A program made the position numbers and the translations under genes. A stretch of 64,000 nt of DNA from positions 62,001-126,000 of the forward strand of contig NZ_JAGGMI010000011.1 of assembly GCF_017875235.1 (NCBI RefSeq), written 5' to 3'. The notes below the pieces were generated by a model. The model saw only the letters and a list, made by a program, of their open reading frames with translations, did no database searches and had not been told where the DNA came from. Each line of letters starts with the position of its first letter. Positions within the stretch are counted from its first letter, which is position 1. Below are positions 40,610 through 49,642 of this stretch, in pieces. This stretch comes from Asticcacaulis solisilvae. Its GTDB lineage: Bacteria; Pseudomonadota; Alphaproteobacteria; Caulobacterales; Caulobacteraceae.

Positions 40610-40653
40610 CATCTGTATCAGCACGCTAACACACTAACACGTTGATACAGATG
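40610..40653. promoter_or_regulatory. Inverted repeat over the start codon of the TrpR-like gene
   Basis: CATCTGTATCA (40610-40620) and TGATACAGATG (40643-40653) form a perfect 11-bp inverted repeat with a 22-base spacer. The right arm contains the ATG (40651-40653). Between the arms CTAACAC occurs twice, at 40626-40632 and 40634-40640. A -35-like TTGCAA (40593) precedes it. This may be an autoregulatory operator, or a leader hairpin sequestering the start. Confidence 0.6.
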
Positions 40654-40938
40654 CGCGACAATGCCGAAGACAGAGATGCGGTGGCGAAAGCCATACTGAT
40701 GCTCAAGGACGTCGGGGAGGTGCGCGCCTTTCTCGATGACCTGTGCACGCCGGCCGAACTGCGCGCCTTTGCCGAGCGGTTCAAGGTGGCGCGGCTGCTC
40801 GACGAAGGCCAGCTCAGCTATCGCGAAATCTCCGAGCGAACCGGCGCTTCGACCACGACCGTGACGCGCGTCGCCAGGTTCCTGCGCGAAATGCCACATC
40901 AAGGATACCGGCTGGTGCTGGACCGAATGAAAGACTGA
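40651..40938 (+). CDS. TrpR-like YerC/YecD family regulator at the head of the his operon
   Basis: A 95-residue helix-turn-helix protein of the TrpR superfamily. The core is LDDLCTPAELRAFAERFKVARLLDEGQLSYREISERTGASTTTVTRVARFL. Members next to histidine genes have been proposed to be repressors of histidine synthesis, and it sits directly before hisG here, three bases between stop and start. The start chosen, ATG 40651, lies inside the inverted repeat described separately; an upstream TTG at 40642 is possible. It would bind DNA when histidine is plentiful; that is inferred from context. Confidence 0.82.
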   Translation: MRDNAEDRDAVAKAILMLKDVGEVRAFLDDLCTPAELRAFAERFKVARLLDEGQLSYREISERTGASTTTVTRVARFLREMPHQGYRLVLDRMKD

Positions 40939-40941
40939 GAA

Positions 40942-41823
40942 ATGAGTGAACCGAGACTCCGTATTGCCGTTCAGAAGTCGGGCCGCCTGGCCGATCGCTC
41001 GCTGGAGCTGATCTCGGGCGCGGGCCTGCGCGTCCTGAAGGGCGCCAACGAACTGCTGTACCGCATCGAAAACCAGCCGATCGAGCTGCTGCGCGTACGC
41101 GACGACGACATCCCGACCTTCGTGTCCGACAATGTCGCCGAACTGGGCATAGTCGGCCTGAACGTGTTGAGCGAACACTTCCCGGACAGCGATGTCGAAT
41201 CGATGATCGTCATGCGTCTGGGCTTCGGTTCGTGCACGCTGAAGATCGCCGTGCCGAACGACGCCGTCTATGACGGCCCGCAAAGCCTGGAAGGCAAGCG
41301 GATCGCCACCTCCTACCCGAACATCCTCGGCAAGTGGCTGAAGGCGAACAGCGTCTCGGCCGAAATCATCGAAATGCGCGGCGCCGTCGAAGTCGCTCCG
41401 CGCATGAAGATCGCCCACGCCATCTGCGATCTGGTCTCGACCGGCGCGACGCTGGAAGCCAACGGCATGCGCGCCACCGACCTGGTGCTCAAGTCCGAAG
41501 CCGTCCTGATCAAGGCGCCGCACGCCCCACCGCCCGAGTTGGAACATACGTATGACATGGTGTTGCGCCGCTTTGACGGCGTGGTCGCATCGACCGGCGC
41601 CAAGTACGTCATGCTCAATGCTCCCAAGGCGCATCTCGATGAGATCATCAAGATGATCCCCGGTGCCGACGCCCCGACCATCATGCAACTGGCCGGGCGC
41701 GACGATACCGTGGCCGTCCACGCCGTCTGCCAGGAAAATGTTTTCTGGGACACGCTCGACAAGCTGAAAACCGCCGGCGCATCGGCCATATTGGTGCTGC
41801 CGATCGAAAAAATGATGAAGTAG
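40942..41823 (+). CDS. hisG: ATP phosphoribosyltransferase, long form
   Basis: A 293-residue enzyme, first step of histidine synthesis. Motifs are RIAVQKSGRLADRSLEL, DIPTFVSDNVAELGIVGLNVL, and the PRPP-binding AICDLVSTGATLEANGM. The C-terminal regulatory domain (HLDEIIKMIPGADAPTIMQLAGRDDTVAVHAVC, about residues 228-293) is present, so it is the long, histidine-inhibited form that does not need HisZ. Many alphaproteobacteria use the short form plus HisZ, so this is notable. The next gene starts at once after the stop codon. Confidence 0.92.
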   Translation: MSEPRLRIAVQKSGRLADRSLELISGAGLRVLKGANELLYRIENQPIELLRVRDDDIPTFVSDNVAELGIVGLNVLSEHFPDSDVESMIVMRLGFGSCTLKIAVPNDAVYDGPQSLEGKRIATSYPNILGKWLKANSVSAEIIEMRGAVEVAPRMKIAHAICDLVSTGATLEANGMRATDLVLKSEAVLIKAPHAPPPELEHTYDMVLRRFDGVVASTGAKYVMLNAPKAHLDEIIKMIPGADAPTIMQLAGRDDTVAVHAVCQENVFWDTLDKLKTAGASAILVLPIEKMMK

Positions 41824-43128
41824 ATGAAGACGTTTGTCTGGAAAGACCTGACCTCAACGGAACGCAAGGCGAGCCTTAGCCGCCCCGAAAACCGCCGCGA
41901 TCCGCGCGTGCTGGAACGCGTGCGGGAGATCTTCGATGACGTCGAAGCGCGCGGCTTTGCCGGCCTGACAGACTGGGCCGTAAAGCTGGATGGCCATGCG
42001 CCCGACGCCGTGCGCCTAGATGCTAAGACGGTCGATGCCGCCCGCGCGCAACTGACGTCGGAAGATCTGGCCGCCATGGAACTGGCGGTCGAGAATGTCC
42101 GCGCCTTCCAGCAGGCCGAACTGCCGGGCGACGGGCCGCTGATCGCGCCCAAGCCGGGCCTGAGCCTTCAACGCGTTTATCGTCCGATTGCGACGGCCGG
42201 ACTTTATGCGCCGGGCGGCCTGGCACCGCTGTTTTCGACCCTGATCATGACCGCTGTGCCGGCGCTTGTCGCCGGTGTGCCCAACCGCATCTGCATTACC
42301 CCGCCAGCGAAGGACGGCTCAATCCACCCTATGATGATTGCAGCGGGCGCGGCTTCCGGCCTCGATGCCGTCTGGCGCGTCGGTGGCGCACATGGCATTG
42401 CCGCCATGGCGCTGGGTGTCCTCGAAGGCCTGCCGGCTGCCGACAAGATCTTTGGCCCGGGCAACAAGTACGTTGCCGAAGCCAAGCGTTACGCCACCGA
42501 ACGCGTGTCGGGCCTAGCCATCGACATGCCCGCGGGTCCGTCGGAACTGCTGGTCATCGCCGACGACACGGCCAATGTGAAACTGGTCGCCGCCGACCTG
42601 CTCAGCCAGGCCGAACACGACGCCGACGCGCAGGTCATTCTCGTTGCCCTGTCGACCGATATCGCCGCGCGCATCGCCGATGAAGTCGCCGCCCAGGTCG
42701 AACGCCTGCCACGCGCCGCGATCGCCAAGGCGTCGCTCGATCAGGCCCGCCTGTTTATCGTCTCGTCACTGGCTGAAGCCGCCGAGGTCTCCAACCTCTA
42801 CGGCCCGGAACACCTGGCTATCCAAGTCGCGGACGTCGACGCCATCATCCCGCAACTGACGGCCGCTGGCACCATCTTCGCCGGCACCTATGCGGCGGAA
42901 ACCTTTGGCGACTATGCCGCAGGCCCCAGCCACGTCCTGCCGACCGATGGTGCTGCCCGCGCCTGGGACGGCATCACCGTCCGTTCCTATCTCACCAGCT
43001 TTGTCGTCCAGAAAGCCACCCGCGAAGGTGCCGCAGCGATCGCGCCTGCCGCAGCGCGCTTAGCGAGGCTGGAAGGACTGGAAGCCCACGCCCTGGCGGC
43101 CGATTTCCGCCTGAACGCTGAGTTATAA
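41824..43128 (+). CDS. hisD: Histidinol dehydrogenase
   Basis: A 434-residue zinc enzyme doing the last two oxidation steps from histidinol to histidine. Motifs are PIATAGLYAPGGLAPLFSTLIMTAVPALVAG, RVGGAHGIAAMALG, KIFGPGNKYVAEAK, DMPAGPSELLVIADD, DLLSQAEHDADAQ (zinc and catalytic Glu/His region) and YGPEHLAI. It starts directly after the hisG stop codon, with no gap, indicating translational coupling. Confidence 0.95.
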   Translation: MKTFVWKDLTSTERKASLSRPENRRDPRVLERVREIFDDVEARGFAGLTDWAVKLDGHAPDAVRLDAKTVDAARAQLTSEDLAAMELAVENVRAFQQAELPGDGPLIAPKPGLSLQRVYRPIATAGLYAPGGLAPLFSTLIMTAVPALVAGVPNRICITPPAKDGSIHPMMIAAGAASGLDAVWRVGGAHGIAAMALGVLEGLPAADKIFGPGNKYVAEAKRYATERVSGLAIDMPAGPSELLVIADDTANVKLVAADLLSQAEHDADAQVILVALSTDIAARIADEVAAQVERLPRAAIAKASLDQARLFIVSSLAEAAEVSNLYGPEHLAIQVADVDAIIPQLTAAGTIFAGTYAAETFGDYAAGPSHVLPTDGAARAWDGITVRSYLTSFVVQKATREGAAAIAPAAARLARLEGLEAHALAADFRLNAEL

Positions 43129-43131
43129 CCC

Positions 43132-44616
43132 ATGTTCAACTCACCCTTTGCCTCACTGTCCTCTTCCGGCTCCGGCCTCGAATCGCTGCCGCCGTCGCTT
43201 GAACCTCTGCGTGAGCGCATGTCCGCCTTCTACGGCGTCGAAGCCCATCAACTGATGGTGACGCGTGGCGCGTCGCACGCCATGGAGGTGCTGATGCGCC
43301 GCCTGCGCACGCACGGTCATGAGTTCATCTGGGCGCCGGCCGACCATTATCTCGAAGACCTGGGCGCCGTTTACAATCTGACTGTGCGCACGCCGCCGGC
43401 GTCCGGCACCATTGCGAAGGGCGCGGGCTTCTATCTGGTCCACAACCCGCAACAGACGGACGGCAAGGCGTGGGACCTGGTCAAGGCGCGCACCCTGGCG
43501 GTCGATATCTTCCCTTCGATCCTGGTCATTGACGAGAGCTATTTCGACGCGTCGAGCGCCGCCAGCATGGTCGAACTTGCCGTGTCGGAACCCAATGTCG
43601 TCGTGCTGAAGAGCCTGTCCTACCTGTTCGGCATGGCCGGCGCCCGCGTCGGCGCGTTGATCGCCAACACCAAGACCTTGCAGGGTTTGCTGAAGTTCTG
43701 CGAGCCTCATCCGATCCCGACCCTGTCGGTGCGCGCCGCCGAAGCGGCCCTGTCGCCATCGCGGTCCTTAAGCGTCCAGGCGCGGATCGACCTGATCCGC
43801 GCGGAGCAGGCGCGTCTGCGTGATGCCCTGGCGCGCTCGCCGCAACTGGACAGCTTCGATCTCAACGACGGGCCGTTCATGCTGCTGAGGCCGGTCAACC
43901 TGCTGAAGACCCAGACGGCGCTGAAAAAGCTTGGTCTGTCGACGCAGAATACGGCCAACGGCCTGCTGCTGGCTTTGGGCGATAAGGCCACCAACAACCG
44001 CATCCTAAAGGCGCTGGATGTGCTGATGGATGGTCCCGCGCCGCGCACCGGCGAAATCATGCGCGACACCAAAGAGACCAAGATTTCGGTCCTGGTCAAT
44101 CTCGACGAGCCCAAGCCCGTCAAGGTTCATACCGGCGTTGGCTTCTTCGACCACATGCTCGACCAGGTGGCGACCCATGGCGGCTTCTCGCTGCAGCTGG
44201 CCTGTGAAGGGGATCTGGAAATCGATGCGCATCATACGGTTGAGGACTGCATGCTCGCGTTTGGACAGGCGTTGAAACAGGCATTGGGCGACAGGGTCGG
44301 CATGGCGCGCTTCGGCTTTGTCCTGCCGATGGATGAGACCGAGGCCAAGGTGTCGGTCGATCTCGGCGGCCGGCCGTTCTGCGTCTTCAAGGGCGACTTT
44401 CAATCGACGCACATCGGTGACTACCAGACCGAAATGACCTCGCACGCCTTCCGCTCGCTGTCGGAAACGCTGGGCGCCTCAATCCATGTCGAGGTCGAAG
44501 GCGGCAACGACCATCACAAGACCGAGGCCTGCTTCAAGGCCTTGGGCCGAGCGCTGCGTCAGGCAACGCGTATCGAAGGCGATGCCCTGCCGTCTACCAA
44601 GGGAATGCTGGCGTGA
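43132..44616 (+). CDS. hisB: HisC-like domain fused to imidazoleglycerol-phosphate dehydratase (HisB); aminotransferase part degenerate
   Basis: A 494-residue fusion in one frame. Residues 1-305 resemble histidinol-phosphate aminotransferase, shortened at the N-terminus. The PLP-ring Asp survives (LVIDESYFDAS, D134). The PLP lysine position aligned with LSKAFGLAG reads LSYLFGMAG, so the Lys is Tyr164; a Lys lies four residues earlier (K160). The C-terminal substrate Arg (LRITVG) is replaced in LLLALG (L279), and NNPTG reads PQQTDG (about 106-111). Residues 311-494 are a complete HisB dehydratase with HHTVED, PMDETEAKVSVDLGGRP, HHKTEA and PSTKG. No HolPase domain. HisC activity is therefore unlikely; dehydratase activity is expected. 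Confidence 0.9.
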   Translation: MFNSPFASLSSSGSGLESLPPSLEPLRERMSAFYGVEAHQLMVTRGASHAMEVLMRRLRTHGHEFIWAPADHYLEDLGAVYNLTVRTPPASGTIAKGAGFYLVHNPQQTDGKAWDLVKARTLAVDIFPSILVIDESYFDASSAASMVELAVSEPNVVVLKSLSYLFGMAGARVGALIANTKTLQGLLKFCEPHPIPTLSVRAAEAALSPSRSLSVQARIDLIRAEQARLRDALARSPQLDSFDLNDGPFMLLRPVNLLKTQTALKKLGLSTQNTANGLLLALGDKATNNRILKALDVLMDGPAPRTGEIMRDTKETKISVLVNLDEPKPVKVHTGVGFFDHMLDQVATHGGFSLQLACEGDLEIDAHHTVEDCMLAFGQALKQALGDRVGMARFGFVLPMDETEAKVSVDLGGRPFCVFKGDFQSTHIGDYQTEMTSHAFRSLSETLGASIHVEVEGGNDHHKTEACFKALGRALRQATRIEGDALPSTKGMLA

Positions 44617-45200
44617 TCACCGTTATTGAACTCGGCTGCGCCAATACCGCTTCCGTCCTGTTCGCGCTCGATCGCCTGGGCGCTGAAGCCAAGCTATCGT
44701 CGGATCAGGCCGAAATCGCCGGCGCGAAAAAGGTTGTCCTGCCAGGGGTTGGCGCTGCCGGCTTTGCCATGTCGCGCATCCACGAACTGGGCCTGTTCGA
44801 CACCATTCGCGGCCTGACCGTGCCCTTGCTGGGCGTCTGTCTTGGCCAGCAATTGCTGTTCGACGGCTCGGACGAAGGCGATGTCGAGTGCCTGGGCCTC
44901 ATCCCCGGCCGCGTCACCAAGATGGAAGCCAGTAACGACATGGTCGTGCCGCACATGGGCTGGAACCAGCTTGAGGTCACCAAGGCCGATCCGCTGACCG
45001 CCGGGATCAAGGACGGCGACTTCGCCTATTTCGTCCACTCCTACGTCTGTCCGGTCAATGACTGGACGCTCGCCACCTCGACCTACGGCGCACCTTTCGC
45101 CGCCATGGTCCGCAAGGACAATGTCTGGGGCTGCCAGTTCCACCCGGAACGCTCCCAGTCGGTCGGCGCCAACATCCTGAAGAATTTTGTAGAGCTATGA
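44613..45200 (+). CDS. hisH: Imidazole glycerol phosphate synthase, glutamine amidotransferase subunit
   Basis: A 195-residue class I glutaminase with GTG start overlapping the hisB stop (GTGA). The nucleophile Cys76 is in LLGVCLGQQLLF, and His/Glu in CQFHPERSQ complete the triad. It supplies ammonia to HisF. It is followed by hisA with a four-base overlap. Confidence 0.95.
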   Translation: MITVIELGCANTASVLFALDRLGAEAKLSSDQAEIAGAKKVVLPGVGAAGFAMSRIHELGLFDTIRGLTVPLLGVCLGQQLLFDGSDEGDVECLGLIPGRVTKMEASNDMVVPHMGWNQLEVTKADPLTAGIKDGDFAYFVHSYVCPVNDWTLATSTYGAPFAAMVRKDNVWGCQFHPERSQSVGANILKNFVEL

Positions 45201-45928
45201 TCCTTTATCCTGCCATCGACCTGATCAACGGTGAATGTGTCCGCCTGGCGCAAGGGCGTTTCGACGCCGTGACGCGTTACGATTCCGATCCGTTCAAGCG
45301 CCTCAACATGTTCAATGAAGAGTTCGCCAAGTGGGTTCACATCGTTGACCTCGACGGCGCCAAAGCCGGATCTCCGCAGCAGCACGAACTGATCGGCCGC
45401 CTGGCCAAGGCATCGCGCGCCAAAATCCAGACCGGCGGTGGTGTGCGTACGCGCGAACACGTTCAAACCTTGCTGGATGAAGGTGTGTCGGCGGTCGTCG
45501 TTGGCTCGGCGGCGGTCAAGAATCCCGAAGAAGTGCGCGGCTGGCTGCGCGATTTCGGCAAGGACCGGATAACGCTGGCGCTCGACGTCCTGCCGACCGA
45601 AGACGGTGACTTTGACGCCGCCCTGCACGGCTGGACCGAGGGCTCGGGTATCTCGCTGTGGAGCGTGCTCGACCAGTATCCCGCCAATGTCGCCCAGCGC
45701 ATTCTGGTCACCGACGTGTCGCGCGACGGCATGCTGATGGGCCCGAACATGGACCTGATGAAGGCGCTGCGCAAAGCCCGTCCGGACCTGGAAATCCAGG
45801 CGTCGGGCGGCGTGCGCTCGGTCGAAGACCTTTATGATCTCAAGGCTTTGGGCGTGCACGGCGCCATCGTCGGCAAGGCAATTTACGAAGGTCTCATTGA
45901 TCTCAAGGCTGCCCTCAATGTTGGCTAG
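45197..45928 (+). CDS. hisA: ProFAR isomerase (phosphoribosylformimino-5-aminoimidazole carboxamide ribotide isomerase)
   Basis: A 243-residue TIM-barrel enzyme. The catalytic Asp pair is in [15 protein letters not shown] and [16 protein letters not shown], and [12 protein letters not shown] and [13 protein letters not shown] are phosphate-binding loops. It overlaps hisH by four bases and hisF by eleven. Confidence 0.95.
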   Translation: MILYPAIDLINGECVRLAQGRFDAVTRYDSDPFKRLNMFNEEFAKWVHIVDLDGAKAGSPQQHELIGRLAKASRAKIQTGGGVRTREHVQTLLDEGVSAVVVGSAAVKNPEEVRGWLRDFGKDRITLALDVLPTEDGDFDAALHGWTEGSGISLWSVLDQYPANVAQRILVTDVSRDGMLMGPNMDLMKALRKARPDLEIQASGGVRSVEDLYDLKALGVHGAIVGKAIYEGLIDLKAALNVG

Positions 45929-46685
45929 ACGCATCATCCCCTGCCTCGACGTCAAGGACGGCAAGGTCGTCAAGGGCGTCCAATTCGTTGGTCACGAAGT
46001 CCTGGGCGATGCCGTCGACATGGCGCTGCGTTACCGCGACGAAGGCGCCGACGAGCTGGTGCTTTACGACATAACGGCGTCTTCGGAAGGCCGTACAGTC
46101 GACTACAACTGGGTGCGCGACATCGCCCGTGCGCTCGACATCCCCTTCTGCGTTGCCGGCGGCATCCGCTCGGCGGAACAGGCGGTCAAGTGCCTCGACT
46201 CGGGCGCCGACAAGGTGTCGATCAACTCGCCGGCGCTGGAACGGCCCGACCTGATCAACGAACTGGCCGAAATGGCCGGTTCGCAATGCGTCGTCGTCGG
46301 CATCGACAGCCGCGAGATGGACAACGACTACTACGTCCACCAGTACAGCGGCGATCCGGACAAGATCCGCCAGGCCGGCCGTCGCACCCTCGATTGGGTC
46401 GTCGAAGCCCAAAGCCGAGGCGCCGGTGAAATCGTGCTCAACTGCATGAACCAGGACGGCGTGCGCAAAGGCTACGACATCGTCCAGTTGCGTAAGGTTC
46501 GCGATTTGTTGAACATCCCGCTGGTGGCATCCGGTGGCGCCGGCGCGCCCGAGCACTTCCGCGACGTCTTCGACCAGGCCGACGTCTCCGGCGCCCTGGC
46601 CGCCAGCGTCTTTCACAAGAAGATCATCGCCATCCCCGATCTCAAGCAGCAATTGCGCGGAGACGGCATCGCCGTCAGACTGTAA
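45918..46685 (+). CDS. hisF: Imidazole glycerol phosphate synthase, cyclase subunit
   Basis: A 255-residue TIM-barrel cyclase. The ATG at 45918 lies inside the end of hisA; longer in-frame starts would be deep in hisA. Asp in [19 protein letters not shown] is catalytic, with [29 protein letters not shown] and [11 protein letters not shown] following, and ALAASVFHK near the end. It forms the HisHF complex. Confidence 0.95.
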   Translation: MLARRIIPCLDVKDGKVVKGVQFVGHEVLGDAVDMALRYRDEGADELVLYDITASSEGRTVDYNWVRDIARALDIPFCVAGGIRSAEQAVKCLDSGADKVSINSPALERPDLINELAEMAGSQCVVVGIDSREMDNDYYVHQYSGDPDKIRQAGRRTLDWVVEAQSRGAGEIVLNCMNQDGVRKGYDIVQLRKVRDLLNIPLVASGGAGAPEHFRDVFDQADVSGALAASVFHKKIIAIPDLKQQLRGDGIAVRL

Positions 46686-46691
46686 AGCACC

Positions 46692-47336
46692 ATGCCAGAC
46701 GCCCACATACTGCCCGATCCACTGACGATCGCCGATATCGCCAAAATCGACTTCGCCAAGGAAGGCGGGCTGGTGCCTGCCGTCGTCCAGCACGCCGATA
46801 CGCTGCAAGTGCTGATGCTCGGCTACATGAACGCCGAGGCGCTGACGCAGACGCTGAACAGCGGCCTTGTGACGTTTTTCTCGCGCTCGAAGTCGCGTTT
46901 GTGGACCAAGGGCGAGACCTCGGGCGATACGCTCCAACTCGACCGCATCCTGACCGATTGCGACGAAGACGCGCTTTTGGTTTACGCCCGCCCGCAAGGC
47001 CCGACCTGCCACACCAAGACGACCTCGTGTTTCGGCCACGAAGACGCGCCCGGCATCGGTTTCCTGGGCCATCTGGCCGCGATCGTGAAGGATCGCGCCG
47101 CCGCCGATCCGGCCGACAGCTATACGGCGCGCCTGATGCACAAGGGCATCGCCAAGATCGCGCAGAAGGTCGGAGAAGAAGGCCTGGAGACGGCACTGGC
47201 AGGCCGCGCCGGTGATCTCGACGAACTGCACAACGAGGCTGCCGACCTGCTTTATCACCTGTCGGTGCTGCTAATGGCGCGCGACACGTCGCTAGAGGCC
47301 GTGCTCGACGTTTTGCGCGAACGCCACAAGGGCTGA
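46692..47336 (+). CDS. hisI: Bifunctional phosphoribosyl-AMP cyclohydrolase / phosphoribosyl-ATP pyrophosphohydrolase (HisIE)
   Basis: A 214-residue fusion. The HisI half has VLMLGYMNAEALTQTL, FFSRSKSRLWTKGETSGDTL and GPTCHTKTTSCF (zinc Cys/His). The HisE half (about residues 125-214) has KIAQKVGEEGLETALAGRAG and LHNEAADLLYHLSVLLMARD. Fusion of the two domains is normal for gammaproteobacteria and Bacteroidetes, but most alphaproteobacteria keep hisI and hisE apart. Last gene of the operon; no clear terminator was found. Confidence 0.93.
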   Translation: MPDAHILPDPLTIADIAKIDFAKEGGLVPAVVQHADTLQVLMLGYMNAEALTQTLNSGLVTFFSRSKSRLWTKGETSGDTLQLDRILTDCDEDALLVYARPQGPTCHTKTTSCFGHEDAPGIGFLGHLAAIVKDRAAADPADSYTARLMHKGIAKIAQKVGEEGLETALAGRAGDLDELHNEAADLLYHLSVLLMARDTSLEAVLDVLRERHKG

Positions 47337-47393
47337 TTTACAATAACGGCATTATGTGCTCTCCTGCCTGTTCGGCGAATGCAGGGGGCACGG

Positions 47394-47909
47394 ATGCGTC
47401 GGGGCTATTTATCATTAGGGATCAAGGACATTTTCAATCCGAAAGGTCGGATTGATCGGCTGACCTATTTCATATACGGCGCGATTCTCGGCATTATAAG
47501 CGTCGTTATCCAAGGGCCGCTCCTGGCATTTTCGGCCATATTAGGCGACACTGCCCAGAGCTATATCAATGAGTATCCCGCCATCTATCTCACGCTGGTG
47601 GTCTTGCCCTTGCTTTATGGCCAGTTCTGCATCTACGCCAAACGCCTCCACGACTTGAACCTGCCAGCTCTCCTCGCAGTGCCGTTATTTGGCGAGACCA
47701 TTTTCTACGTCGTCTTCAGCTTTGTTCCTCCGCTGGAAGAATTCAATCTTCAGCCGGAAATACTGGCCACGATCGGAATGGGCCTGGGTGGCGCCATCCT
47801 CATCGCGCACCTTCTGCTGCTGTTCGTTCCAGGCACGCGCGGCCCCAATAAATACGGCAGCAATAATCTCGGCGACCCGCTGCCCAAGCCTAAAATCCTC
47901 GAAGGCTAA
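47394..47909 (+). CDS. DUF805 family membrane protein
   Basis: A 171-residue protein, ATG at 47394; an upstream ATG at 47379 is also possible. GRIDRLTYFIYGAILG begins the family, and IYAKRLHDLNLPALLAVPLFG is the DUF805 RLHD motif. About four membrane helices, ending FVPGTRGPNKYGSNNLG. Function unknown. A second DUF805 gene lies at 49010. It converges with the cupin-like gene, overlapping it by four bases. Confidence 0.8.
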   Translation: MRRGYLSLGIKDIFNPKGRIDRLTYFIYGAILGIISVVIQGPLLAFSAILGDTAQSYINEYPAIYLTLVVLPLLYGQFCIYAKRLHDLNLPALLAVPLFGETIFYVVFSFVPPLEEFNLQPEILATIGMGLGGAILIAHLLLLFVPGTRGPNKYGSNNLGDPLPKPKILEG

Positions 47910-48919
47910 TCCTCCGAAAGATTCTTGCCGATCTGCTTGCGAAAGGCTGCGCGCTGCTCAGGCGTCAGTTCGCCCTGGAAACCGCGGACCTCAGCCGGCA
48001 GGTGTTCCCCCACCGGATCGCTCTGGTGAAAGACGAAGTGGTCGAACATGGCCTTCCACGCCCGGTTCTGTTGCGCCGGCAGATCGCGCAATGACAGCAT
48101 GGCGTGGAACAGGGCCTGGATGGGTACGCCCATCTCCTGAGGGGCATAGTTCCACCAGTAATTGATCTGGACGTTAAGATCGTCGTCCGAGACGACGTGG
48201 TGCCACCACATGTACGGCACGAACAGAACATCGCCGGGCTCCAGCTCGGCTACGGTCGCCGTCTTCAAGGCCTCGGCGAAGCGCGGATGCTTTTCGAAAT
48301 CAGGGTTTTCCAGATTGGCCATGGCCGTCGGCACGCCCGACACCGTCGCCTCGAACGGCCCCATATAGAGGTTCGGCAACTGCTCGGGCGGAAACAGCAC
48401 GAAGCGCTTGGAGCCCGCCACCATGCAGGCCAGATTGTCGTAAAGGTCAAAATGGATCTGCGTCGTCGAGCGATTGCCGATCCAGATACGCGGTTCGGCG
48501 GCAATGCCCGGCAAGGCGTTTTCAGTCTTAACCGCCGGCAGATAATCGCTGAGCGGCGCCGATTGGACGTAGATGCGTTCGGCCCCGGCCTGGCCGGAAA
48601 GACCAAGCAACCGGTCGAGGGTCATGCGCAGTGGCACATGGGCACGGGCGAAGTTGAAGCTCTTTGCGTCTTCGCCGTAGAAGTACTTGCCGTCGCCGCC
48701 TGGCGCCTGACGGAAGGTCTCCGGCGGCTTGCCATTGTCGCGCGCCTTCAGATAGTCGATGAGCGCACCATTGCCGGAAAGCGCTGCCTGAACGATCGGC
48801 CAGTCGCGCACCAGCCCCTTGAAAATCATGGGCCTGTCCCGCCCTTTAATAGCGGCGGACAGGCCGGCGGGGACGACATCACTGCAGGATTCGACAGACG
48901 GAAACGGGTGCATCGCCAA
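47906..48919 (-). CDS. Cupin-8/JmjC-like oxygenase
   Basis: A 337-residue protein of the cupin-8/JmjC-like 2-oxoglutarate oxygenase group. The iron motif HxD is in TTQIHFDLYDNLACMV, and the distal His in WWHHVVSDDDLNVQINYWW. AELEPGDVLFVPYMWWHH is the usual lead-in. Members hydroxylate proteins or small molecules; substrate unknown. No signal peptide, so cytosolic. Confidence 0.83.
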   Translation of the reverse strand: MAMHPFPSVESCSDVVPAGLSAAIKGRDRPMIFKGLVRDWPIVQAALSGNGALIDYLKARDNGKPPETFRQAPGGDGKYFYGEDAKSFNFARAHVPLRMTLDRLLGLSGQAGAERIYVQSAPLSDYLPAVKTENALPGIAAEPRIWIGNRSTTQIHFDLYDNLACMVAGSKRFVLFPPEQLPNLYMGPFEATVSGVPTAMANLENPDFEKHPRFAEALKTATVAELEPGDVLFVPYMWWHHVVSDDDLNVQINYWWNYAPQEMGVPIQALFHAMLSLRDLPAQQNRAWKAMFDHFVFHQSDPVGEHLPAEVRGFQGELTPEQRAAFRKQIGKNLSED

Positions 48920-49009
48920 GGCATAACGCAGCCCCTGCCCGGCAACAACCGTTTACAGCCGGAGCGGTTTGGGCTTAGACTTGGTTAACGGGGTTATGGG
49001 AACACGGAT

Positions 49010-49531
49010 ATGCTGAAGCTGGGATGGGACACCAGGGGCCGTCTGAGCCGCCAGGATTATCGCGCCGCGCAGACCAAGATCGGCGTAAGCTCGCTGATCG
49101 CCATCATTCTTGGCGCCGGCGTCGTGCTGGGTTTTACCAAACAGAACACCTATGTGTCACTGGCCGTCGTGGCGGTCGTTATTGCCGGTATCCTCTATCT
49201 GCAATATCGCGACGCACAGCTGGCCATCCGCCGGCTGCACGACCGCAACCTGCCGGGCTGGCTTTTGTGGCCGATCATGCTGTTCACGCTGTTCGTCATC
49301 GGCACCGCCAGCACGGTCCTGATGGGTGCTCTTTACGAAGGCGGACTGATGCGCTTTTTGTGGAACCTGTGGGAACTCACCCAGCCGCTCGTCGGACTGG
49401 CCTTCAGCCTGGGCGGTTACGGCATTCTGGCGGCGGTGGCCATGGTCTGCTACAGCCTGTTCATCCAGTACAACCTCAACGCCAATTCCACGCCCGGCCC
49501 GAACCGCTACGATTCCGCGCCCGCCGAGTGA
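49010..49531 (+). CDS. DUF805 family membrane protein, second member
   Basis: A 173-residue protein with GRLSRQDYRAAQTKIG and the IRRLHDRNLPGWLLWPIM motif of DUF805. Four or five membrane helices, tail NSTPGPNRYDSAPAE. Related to the gene at 47394. Function unknown. ATG at 49010 is clear; the nearby cupin-like gene is divergent. Confidence 0.8.
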   Translation: MLKLGWDTRGRLSRQDYRAAQTKIGVSSLIAIILGAGVVLGFTKQNTYVSLAVVAVVIAGILYLQYRDAQLAIRRLHDRNLPGWLLWPIMLFTLFVIGTASTVLMGALYEGGLMRFLWNLWELTQPLVGLAFSLGGYGILAAVAMVCYSLFIQYNLNANSTPGPNRYDSAPAE

Positions 49532-49642
49532 CCGAATTGCCGCAGGGTTAACGCGTCATCATGCCTATGTGACGGTTTTGTTTGCGCGGCATCCCCGCCT
49601 GCGTCATAAGCCTTTCAGGGCAATTAACGGGCAGACGTGCGA

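Noticed and set aside
40523..40650. A His-rich leader peptide for attenuation of the his operon
   Set aside because: No short frame with a run of CAT/CAC codons was found, nor a terminator before the TrpR-like gene; the inverted repeat there fits protein binding or a leader hairpin better.
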